A stretch of 5,022 bases of DNA from Thioalkalivibrio sp. (GTDB lineage Bacteria > Pseudomonadota > Gammaproteobacteria > Ectothiorhodospirales > Ectothiorhodospiraceae): the NCBI GenBank assembly GCA_007133115.1, contig SLNI01000220.1, positions 1 through 5,022 of the forward strand, given 5' to 3'. The notes below the pieces were generated by a model. It was not told where the DNA came from, searched no databases, and was given only the letters and a program-made list of their open reading frames with translations. Positions 1 to 4,529 of this stretch are shown piece by piece; position 1 is the first letter of the stretch; each line of letters starts with the position of its first letter. A program made the translations under genes and the position numbers.

Positions 1-69
1 CCCGTTGTAGATCGCAAAGACGAAGAACACGAGGGCGACGATGACGCCCAGTACGATCAGCAGTTCCAT
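1..69 (-). CDS. lemA: LemA family protein, N-terminal fragment (cut by window edge)
   Basis: Reading leftward from the ATG at 69-67 gives 23 codons that run off the window: a short MELL start, a strongly hydrophobic stretch (about residues 3-20), then AIYNG. A single N-terminal membrane anchor ending in a (G/A)IYN motif is the hallmark of LemA proteins, where it is followed by a cytosol- or periplasm-facing helical bundle that lies outside this window. A GGGGGA stretch 4-5 nt before the ATG serves as ribosome binding site. The gene is divergent from the phospholipase gene, with 127 bp between the starts. LemA proteins are often next to an HtpX-like protease or a TPM-domain gene; that neighbour cannot be seen here. 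The call rests on only 23 residues: the hydrophobic anchor is certain, the family assignment probable. Confidence 0.8.
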   Translation of the reverse strand, partial: MELLIVLGVIVALVFFVFAIYNG

Positions 70-81
70 GATATCCCCCAG

Positions 82-120
82 GCCCTTTCGGCAATGGCCC
101 CATCATAGTAGCCGAAGGGC
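82..120. repeat. Imperfect inverted repeat in the lemA/patatin divergent gap
   Basis: GCCCTTTCGGC (82-92) and GCCGAAGGGC (111-120) pair over 10 bp with one bulged T, leaving an 18-nt loop that contains the candidate LemA -10. It could be an operator or a leader hairpin of either divergent gene. The arms are seen directly; the role is a guess. Confidence 0.4.
102..107 (-). promoter_or_regulatory. Possible -10 element for the LemA gene
   Basis: Read on the minus strand this is TATGAT, 5 of 6 to the sigma-70 -10 consensus, about 33 nt upstream of the LemA ATG. No convincing -35 hexamer lies at 16-18 nt spacing, so this is only a candidate. The same hexamer in a similar context (CTATGATGG) precedes the DUF533 gene. 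Confidence 0.3.
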
Positions 121-160
121 GTCACGTCTCCGCATCACCTGCAAAAACGGCGAAAAGCGG

Positions 161-166
161 CACAAT
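161..166 (+). promoter_or_regulatory. Possible -10 element for the patatin-like gene
   Basis: CACAAT (4 of 6 to TATAAT) lies 30 nt before the phospholipase ATG. The -35 region is poor (CTGCAA at 139-144, 16-nt spacing, 3 of 6). The longer string GGCACAAT also occurs upstream of the 98-aa gene (2510-2517), which is the main reason to list it. Confidence 0.25.
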
Positions 167-196
167 AGGGCCGAAAATGCAGGCTGGAGAGATTGC

Positions 197-1129
197 ATGA
201 AACAGAGTGACCAGAACGACGAACCGTCCCGCGGGAAAACCGTGTCGCTGGTGCTCGGTTCCGGGGGTGCCCGAGGCCTGGCACACATCGGCGTCATCGA
301 GGAAATCGAGCGACAGGGGTACCGGATTGCGGCCGTTTCGGGCAGCTCGATCGGCGCCCTGATCGGCGGCATCCACGCCCTCGGCGAACTGGACACCTAC
401 ACCGACTGGGTACGGAGTCTCAGCCAGACCGACGTGGTGCGACTCGTCGACTGGTCGCTCTCCGGCGGTGGCGTGATCCGTGGCGACAAGCTCATCCGGA
501 AGCTGAAGGACCTGGTCGGCGAGAACGACATCTAGGCTCTGCCCATCCCCTTCACCGCAGTAGCCGTCGACATCGAGCGTGGACGCGAAGTGTGGATCAG
601 CGACGGCTCCCTGTTCGATGCCATCCGCGCCTCCATCGCCATCCCCGCGGTCTTTGCGCCGCACCGCTACCGGGGCCGGTCCCTCGTGGACGGCGGCCTG
701 CTGAACCCGGTACCGGTCGCCCCCACGTTGCGCACCCTCACCGATCTCACCATCGTCGTGGACGTGAACGGCCCGGTGACAGACCTGGGCCGCGGCGACG
801 ATCGGAACGACGAGGCTTCCGACGACGAACCCGGCCTTCTGCATCGCGTGGTCGAATACGTCGAATCGCTCGGCGAAAAAACGACCGGGGCCACCCAGGA
901 AATCGCCCTCTCCGAAGTGCTCATGCGCTCCCTGGAAACCATGCAGACCGCCCTCACCCGCCACCACCTCGCGGTGTTCCAACCCGACCTCGTCATCAGC
1001 ATCCCGAAGAACATCTGCATGTTCCACGAATTCCACCGCGCCAACACCATCATCGAAGCCGGCCGCAAGATCGCCGCCGAACACCTCGCCACCCTCAACC
1101 CCCAAAACCGGGGTCAGACCCCACGCTAA
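197..1129 (+). pseudogene. Patatin-like phospholipase (RssA type) interrupted by an in-frame amber codon
   Basis: Read through one TAG (533-535, codon 113), this is a full 310-aa patatin-like serine lipase/acyl hydrolase, close to the length of E. coli RssA (about 300 aa). Family motifs lie on both sides of the stop: oxyanion-hole loop GSGGARG (21-27), nucleophile elbow GSSIG with Ser51, and catalytic Asp165 in VDGG (164-167). Such enzymes hydrolyse phospholipid or lipid acyl esters using a Ser-Asp dyad. The frame never shifts; the amber sits just before ALPIPFTAVAVD, where a GAG (Glu) would fit, so one G-to-T change would explain it. The start is ATG 197 with GGAGA six nt upstream; in-frame codons back to 41 overlap the lemA side and look non-coding. 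The last residues (NPQNRGQTPR) are encoded by the dispersed repeat. As written, the ribosome makes a 112-aa piece lacking the Asp. Alternatives are a base-call error, amber suppression, or a polymorphic null allele. Confidence 0.9.
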
Positions 1130-1164
1130 ACCGGGGTCAGACCCCAAAGAAAACGCGCATCCTA
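1104..1164 (+). repeat. Tandem pair of GGGGTCAGACCCC repeats plus the GAAAACGCG block
   Basis: Two copies of AAACCGGGGTCAGACCCCA lie in the same orientation with a 23-nt period; the 13-nt cores are 1110-1122 and 1133-1145. The patatin stop codon (TAA 1127-1129) falls in the 4-nt spacer and the start of copy 2. Copy 2 is followed after 3 nt by GAAAACGCGCATCCTA (1149-1164), which recurs with one mismatch at 2466-2481. The core is palindromic apart from its central base. Sequences of this look are scattered in many proteobacterial genomes, and REP-like repeats mobilised by RAYT/IS200-type transposases are a plausible origin; no transposase gene is present here. Confidence 0.9.
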
Positions 1165-1207
1165 GGCGCATAAAAAAATAATAGGACCAATGGCTTAGAG
1201 GTTATTT

Positions 1208-1249
1208 ACCGGGGTCAGACCCCACTCGAATTTGGGGTCTGACCCCGGT
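1208..1249. terminator. 17-bp perfect inverted repeat between convergent genes; candidate terminator
   Basis: Two opposed repeat copies (cores 1211-1223 and 1234-1246) form arms 1208-1224 and 1233-1249 that pair perfectly around an 8-nt loop (CTCGAATT). The element lies between the convergent patatin and MFS genes, ending 16 bp from the MFS stop codon. On the plus strand the stem is followed by a short T run (1249-1252), a modest Rho-independent signature; on the minus strand there is no U tract. The hairpin is certain; terminator activity is inferred from position. Confidence 0.6.
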
Positions 1250-1265
1250 TTTCCCGGTTTTCGGG

Positions 1266-2432
1266 TTAGCGGATGCGCCAGACGAGGATGAGGACGGCGA
1301 GGAGGAAAGGGATCACGAGCACGTTGACCGCGGCCCAGCCGAGGGTGGCGATAAGAGCGCCGGAGCCGAGGGCGGTCATGGTCACGGTGCCGAAGACGAT
1401 GAAGTCGTTGAGCGCCTGTGTCTTCGCCTTTTCCTCGGGCCGGTGGGCCATTGTCAGCAGCGTCGTGCCGCCGATGAAAAGGAAATTCCAGCCGACACCG
1501 AGCAGTACCAGCGCCAGCCAGTAGTGGCCCACGCTGTGGCCATGGAAATTCACACCCACACAGGCGAGGCTCAACAGCACACCGGCGACGAGAATACGCC
1601 GCACACCAAAGCGCCGGATCAGGTCTCCCGTGACGAACGACGGCAGGAACATCGCCACCACGTGCCACTGAATCACTAAGGCCGCGTCCTCGAACCTGTG
1701 GTGGTGCCCCTCCATCGCGAGCGGCGTGGCCACCATCAAAAGGTTCATCACACCGTACCCGACGGTTGCAGCCACCACCGCCATCGCGAACATCGGGCTC
1801 GCGGCGATTTCGCGCAGGGGCCGGCCCACCGAATGCAGCGCCACCGGCGGCGGCATCGGGATCCGCAACGCCAGGATCGCCACCAGCCCGACCAGATACA
1901 GCACCGACAGACTCAGGTAGCTGGCGGCGAACTCGGGGCCGGCGAGTTCGCGCGTCCACGCGGCGAGATTCGGACCCATGAACGCGGCCACGATCCCGCC
2001 CGCCAGCACCAGCCCGATGGCCCGTGCGCGCAGCCCTTCCGAGGCCACCTCCGCCGCCGCGAAGCGGTAGAACTGGCCCGTCGCGTTGAAGCTGCCCAGC
2101 AACACCGCAGCCACACAGAACAGTACGAAACTGTCCACCAGCACCGCGTAGCCGGCGAGCAGCGTGCCCGCGAGCCCGAGACTCACGCCCACCAAAAACC
2201 CGGCCCGGCGTCCGTACCGACCCATGAACAGCGACGCCGGGATGGTCGAGAGGGTCATTGCCAGGAACTGCAGCCCCAGCGGGATCGTGGCCCACACCGG
2301 GTCGTCCGAGAGGTTCCGCCCGACCAGCGCCGACGTCGTAATCAGCAACGACGTGCCGGTCATCAGCACCGCCTGGGCCAGCGCCAGAAGACCGACGTTG
2401 CGGTAGGAGATCTCGGTGTGGATCGCAGTCAT
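1266..2432 (-). CDS. Major facilitator superfamily (MFS) transporter
   Basis: A 388-aa inner-membrane protein with about 12 hydrophobic helices (roughly 13-36, 47-67, 77-97, 100-120, 136-156, 170-190, 213-236, 251-268, 279-297, 303-325, 343-363, 367-385) and a charged central loop near 191-210. Both halves carry the basic MFS loop after the second helix: GRYGRRAG (71-78) and RRFGVRR (273-279). NATGQFYRFAAAEVAS (116-131) and the following RARAIGLVLAGG resemble a subgroup of proton-driven MFS carriers or exporters, but the substrate cannot be read from sequence. The ATG at 2432 is chosen because it starts just before helix 1 and has GGGGA close upstream. The frame stays open for 32 more codons, but those codons read through the dispersed repeat and contain no membrane segment. 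The gene stands alone on its strand and is flanked by same-orientation copies of the bipartite repeat. Confidence 0.92.
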   Translation of the reverse strand: MTAIHTEISYRNVGLLALAQAVLMTGTSLLITTSALVGRNLSDDPVWATIPLGLQFLAMTLSTIPASLFMGRYGRRAGFLVGVSLGLAGTLLAGYAVLVDSFVLFCVAAVLLGSFNATGQFYRFAAAEVASEGLRARAIGLVLAGGIVAAFMGPNLAAWTRELAGPEFAASYLSLSVLYLVGLVAILALRIPMPPPVALHSVGRPLREIAASPMFAMAVVAATVGYGVMNLLMVATPLAMEGHHHRFEDAALVIQWHVVAMFLPSFVTGDLIRRFGVRRILVAGVLLSLACVGVNFHGHSVGHYWLALVLLGVGWNFLFIGGTTLLTMAHRPEEKAKTQALNDFIVFGTVTMTALGSGALIATLGWAAVNVLVIPFLLAVLILVWRIR

Positions 2433-2445
2433 GGTCCCCAGCAGC

Positions 2446-2481
2446 GGGGTCAGTCCCCGTCGAACGAAAACGCGAATCCTA
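2446..2481 (+). repeat. Degenerate copy of the dispersed repeat with its second block
   Basis: GGGGTCAGTCCCC (2446-2458) differs from the exact core by one base (A to T), and is followed after 7 nt by GAAAACGCGAATCCTA (2466-2481), 15 of 16 identical to the block at 1149-1164. The copy lies in the 5' leader of the MFS gene, 14 nt from its start codon, in the gap shared with the divergent 98-aa gene, so it may influence expression of either. The shared second block shows that it belongs to the same repeat family and is not a chance G/C palindrome. Confidence 0.8.
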
Positions 2482-2508
2482 CCTGCGGCCACGCCCTGGC
2501 GCCCCTCG

Positions 2509-2517
2509 TGGCACAAT
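2509..2517 (+). promoter_or_regulatory. Possible extended -10 for the 98-aa protein gene
   Basis: TGGCACAAT combines an extended-10 TG with a CACAAT hexamer (4 of 6), 34 nt before the start at 2552. No good -35 is visible at 16-18 nt. TGGCAC also resembles the -24 half of a sigma-54 site, but no GC of a -12 half is correctly placed, so a sigma-70-type reading is preferred. Confidence 0.3.
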
Positions 2518-2551
2518 CCGCCCGGCAATCACCGGTTCCAGGAACAGATCC

Positions 2552-2848
2552 ATGTCCCGCGCCGTCAGCATTACGACCCGAGTCGTTCGTGGCATTCCCC
2601 TCTTCCTCGTCCGCTACTTCGGCTGGCTCATGCTGTCCGCGCTGGTCACCCTCGGTGGCGGGACCGTCATCATGCTATTCAAGGAATGGTCACTGCTCAC
2701 GATCCTCGCCTCGCAGCTCGTCTGGCCCCGGTTGATGCTCGGCATGCTGATCGCGATCCCCATCGCCCTGTTCCCCGTAGGCCGTTTCTACTTCATCAGC
2801 GCCATCCTCGGCGGCCTCGCCTACCACCTGCTGCTCCTCGTTCTCTAG
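2552..2848 (+). CDS. Small hydrophobic membrane protein, function unknown
   Basis: A 98-aa protein I do not recognise. It has a short basic N-terminus (R3, R10, R13, R21), then about three hydrophobic segments (roughly 22-43, 58-76 and 78-97). A WPR motif (58-60) and FPVGRFYFIS (74-83) separate the last two. It ends in an all-hydrophobic tail, YHLLLLVL, with no soluble domain, so it is almost certainly an integral inner-membrane protein with its N-terminus in the cytoplasm by the positive-inside rule. AGGAA lies 7 nt before the ATG, which supports this start and argues that it is a real gene. It is divergent from the MFS gene (119-bp gap) and 157 bp upstream of the DUF533 gene on the same strand. 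The gap is long and contains its own promoter-like sequence, so co-transcription is uncertain. Confidence 0.75.
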   Translation: MSRAVSITTRVVRGIPLFLVRYFGWLMLSALVTLGGGTVIMLFKEWSLLTILASQLVWPRLMLGMLIAIPIALFPVGRFYFISAILGGLAYHLLLLVL

Positions 2849-2910
2849 CGGGCGATGCGGGAGGTTCGGTAACAGGACACCAGGACCCGTCCACGCGAGA
2901 TCACACCGTC

Positions 2911-2931
2911 GTGCACGGGCATGCATTTTTT
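2911..2931 (+). terminator. Weak candidate terminator after the 98-aa gene
   Basis: TGCA (2912-2915) and TGCA (2922-2925) can pair around a 6-nt loop, with a possible flanking G-T pair, followed directly by six T residues (2926-2931). The U tract is good but the stem is very short. Position before the next gene's promoter region fits. Confidence 0.25.
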
Positions 2932-2957
2932 AAGCTTTCTTCCCCATCGGGACACGC

Positions 2958-2963
2958 TATGAT
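2958..2963 (+). promoter_or_regulatory. Probable -10 element for the DUF533 gene
   Basis: TATGAT matches 5 of 6 of the sigma-70 -10 consensus and lies 42 nt before the ATG, in a locally AT-richer stretch. The best upstream hexamer at 16-nt spacing, TTTCTT (2936-2941), is a poor -35. This would give the DUF533 gene a promoter of its own. Confidence 0.4.
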
Positions 2964-3005
2964 GGCGCCGTCAACAGGCTTGAGCGACCTCAGGAAGAAT
3001 CGAAA

Positions 3006-3830
3006 ATGAGCTTTGGAAACATCATCGGACAACTGCTCGGACAGGGCCTTTCAGGCCAATCCAATACCCAGGCGCGCGTCGGCCAGAGCGCACAGAGCAT
3101 CGCGCAGGGCGGCCCAGCCATGGAGCAGATCCTCGGCTCCATGCAGTCCATGCTGGGCGGCGGCGCACCGGCGGGAGGCGGTGCTCCGGGCGGCGGGCTG
3201 GGTGGCCTGGCCACCGCGGCCAGGAACATGCTCGGATCCCCGCAGGTGGGGGGCATGTCCGGTGCCCAGCTCGGCGGCCTGGGAGCACTCGCCGGAGCCT
3301 TGCTCGGCGGTGGCGGCAACGCCTTGAAAGGTGCCGCCGGCGGTGGTGCGATGGCGATGCTCGGCACCCTTGCGCTAAGTGCGCTTCAGAACACCCGCTC
3401 CGGCGGCTCCGGCATGCCTGGCGCCGGCTTCGCGGCTGGCGCTCCGTCACAACAGGCGATCGCTTCCGTCGCGTCCGAAGAAAGCGAACGTCTGGTGTTG
3501 CGCGCGATGATCGCGGCCGCGAAGGCAGACGGTCAGGTGGACCCGACCGAAATGGACCGTATCCTCGGTCAGATGAAACCGGACGAGGTGAGCGAGAGCG
3601 AGCGACGGTTCGTGCTCGACGAACTGCAAAAGCCGCTGGACGTCGCCGAGATTGCCCGCGCAGTGAACACACCCGCGCAGGCGGCGGAGGTCTACGCGGC
3701 CTCCCTGCTGGCGATCGACATCGACACCGAGCACGAGCGCGAATACCTGCGCAATCTGGCCGCTGCCCTGCGCCTGGACCCCGGCGTCGTCACATTCCTG
3801 CACCAGACCACGGGCGCACCGAAGGTCTGA
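3006..3830 (+). CDS. DUF533 (YebE-like) protein with TerB-like C-terminal domain
   Basis: A 274-aa protein. Residues 1-50 are polar and amphipathic. Residues 51-148 form a Gly/Ala-rich, low-complexity region with a hydrophobic core (about 88-128) that could associate with or cross the membrane. Residues 155-270 form an all-helical TerB-like domain with the acidic signatures AAKADGQVDPTE (171-182) and AIDIDTEHEREYL (236-248), typical of the tellurite-resistance TerB/DUF533 group, where such acidic residues are thought to bind metal. This order matches E. coli YebE, an envelope-associated protein of poorly defined role linked to envelope stress; the Gly-rich section here looks long. The ATG at 3006 has AGGAAG (2992-2997) eight nt upstream. 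The stop is followed within 30 bp by the dispersed repeat. A direct role in tellurite resistance should not be assumed: no other ter gene is present. Confidence 0.9.
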   Translation: MSFGNIIGQLLGQGLSGQSNTQARVGQSAQSIAQGGPAMEQILGSMQSMLGGGAPAGGGAPGGGLGGLATAARNMLGSPQVGGMSGAQLGGLGALAGALLGGGGNALKGAAGGGAMAMLGTLALSALQNTRSGGSGMPGAGFAAGAPSQQAIASVASEESERLVLRAMIAAAKADGQVDPTEMDRILGQMKPDEVSESERRFVLDELQKPLDVAEIARAVNTPAQAAEVYAASLLAIDIDTEHEREYLRNLAAALRLDPGVVTFLHQTTGAPKV

Positions 3831-3859
3831 ACCGCCCGGCTGGCCAGCAAGACCTGCGC

Positions 3860-3969
3860 AAAACCGGGGCCTAAAACCGGGGTCAGACCCCAGTGCAGGA
3901 ACGATAGGTATATGAAAAAACGGTGAAAACTTGGGGTCTGACCCCGGTTTCGGCTTGGGGTCTGACCCC
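3860..3969. repeat. Cluster of dispersed repeats: half copy, one direct and two inverted copies
   Basis: A half copy AAAACCGGGG (3860-3869) is followed 13 nt later by a complete copy (core 3879-3891), then two copies in the opposite orientation (cores 3933-3945 and 3957-3969). The full copy and the first inverted copy form 19-bp perfect arms (3874-3892 and 3932-3950) around a 39-nt loop that is AT-rich against the GC-rich surroundings. The cluster fills most of the 201-bp gap between the convergent DUF533 and LOV genes and could terminate transcripts from either side. The 13-nt step between the half and full copy suggests slippage or incomplete deletion. Confidence 0.9.
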
Positions 3970-3994
3970 AACGGCTCCAACGGCTCCAACGGCT
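3970..3994 (+). repeat. 9-bp tandem repeat, 2.8 units
   Basis: AACGGCTCC is present at 3970-3978 and 3979-3987, and a partial third unit AACGGCT at 3988-3994. It abuts the last inverted repeat copy with no gap. It is non-coding: the LOV stop codon lies 38 bp further on. It could vary in copy number by slippage. Confidence 0.85.
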
Positions 3995-4031
3995 GGGTCG
4001 AAAACTCGGGCGGCCACGAACGACTGTCGCG

Positions 4032-4481
4032 CTAGCCGTCCCCCCGCAACTGCGACTGGAGCCGGGCCACCTCCTGCTGCACTTCCACGAGTTCGGTTAC
4101 GTCGTTCTGGACACCGAGGTAGTAAATCAGGCGCCCCGAGGCATCGCGCAGGGGCTGAATCGACAGTCGGTTGTGGAAGAGCGAGCCGTCCTTGCGGTAA
4201 TTGCGCAACGTCACCTCGGTCGGACGGTGCTCCCGCAGCGCCTCCCGAATCGCGTCCAGCCCGGGTTGGTCCCGGTCCTCACCCTGCAGGAACCGGCAGT
4301 TGCGACCCAGGATCTCCTCCTGGGTGTACCCGGTGATCCGCTCGAAAACCGAATTCGCGTAGACGATGGGGTTGTCCGGAACATCCGGGTCCGACAGCGT
4401 GACCCCGTTGACGCAGGTATCCAGAATCTGGGTCAGCACGGAGGGGATGATCCCCGTATCTTTCTCGGCGGTGAACAGCAT
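4032..4481 (-). CDS. Short LOV-domain blue-light photoreceptor
   Basis: A 149-aa protein consisting of one LOV (light-oxygen-voltage) PAS domain with short helical caps and no effector domain, like the short LOV proteins of Pseudomonas putida (PpSB1/PpSB2, about 140-150 aa). The flavin signature GRNCRFLQ is at 59-66, with photoactive Cys62 expected to form the FMN-C4a adduct under blue light. Other FMN contacts are present: Arg63, Gln66, Arg70, Asn94 (LRNYRKDGS), Asn104 (FHNRLSI) and Gln125 (GVQNDVT). Residues 1-20 form the N-cap helix. Residues 127-149 start with DVT and continue as an amphipathic, coiled-coil-like J-alpha helix, probably used for dimerisation and signal output. GGAG sits 6 nt before the ATG. 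The gene follows the SRPBCC gene after 48 bp on the same strand, so the two are probably co-transcribed. Signalling must go through partner proteins; none is identified here. Confidence 0.95.
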   Translation of the reverse strand: MLFTAEKDTGIIPSVLTQILDTCVNGVTLSDPDVPDNPIVYANSVFERITGYTQEEILGRNCRFLQGEDRDQPGLDAIREALREHRPTEVTLRNYRKDGSLFHNRLSIQPLRDASGRLIYYLGVQNDVTELVEVQQEVARLQSQLRGDG

Positions 4482-4529
4482 GCTCTTCTCCGAACAGTGA
4501 GTCCGCGGCGGGCGCCACGGGACGCGCGA

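Noticed and set aside
41..196. N-terminal extension of the patatin frame upstream of 197
   Set aside because: It overlaps the LemA start and its leader and gives Ser/Arg-rich sequence. ATG 197 has a well-spaced GGAGA and leads directly into the patatin fold.
590..1129. Downstream patatin half as an independent gene starting at GTG 590
   Set aside because: It starts mid-domain, lacks the nucleophile and oxyanion loop, and has only a weak GGACG upstream. It is better explained as the remainder of the interrupted gene.
122..1171. Long minus-strand open frame opposite the patatin gene
   Set aside because: It is a shadow: the plus strand carries catalytic motifs in order, while this frame gives Gly/Asp/His-rich sequence without domains and ends in repeats.
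1104..1249. Repeats as a CRISPR array
   Set aside because: Units are 13-19 nt, near-palindromic, in mixed orientation with irregular spacing (4 to 65 nt), and no cas gene is near.
1195..2295. 366-codon minus-strand frame overlapping the MFS gene
   Set aside because: Another frame of the same gene, Arg/Gly-rich, running through the repeats at its 3' end.
2509..2524. Sigma-54 promoter upstream of the 98-aa gene
   Set aside because: The TGGCAC half is present but no TTGC(A/T) half follows at the required spacing.
2433..2528. Longer MFS start at 2528
   Set aside because: The extra 32 residues read through the dispersed repeat and its second block, carry no family feature and would cross into the divergent gene's promoter region. 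ATG 2432 lies just before helix 1.
1698..2735. 345-codon plus-strand open frame opposite the MFS gene
   Set aside because: The product is Arg/His/Gln-rich low-complexity sequence typical of an antisense frame in GC-rich DNA. The minus frame encodes 12 hydrophobic helices.
3006..3830. Tellurite resistance operon
   Set aside because: Only a TerB-like domain in the DUF533/YebE arrangement is present. No terC, terD, terZ or tehB-like gene occurs in the window.
3923..4336. Plus-strand frame reading from the repeat cluster into the LOV gene
   Set aside because: It begins within the repeats and then runs antisense to a LOV gene with a full flavin-binding signature; the product is Ala/Pro/Arg-rich low-complexity sequence.
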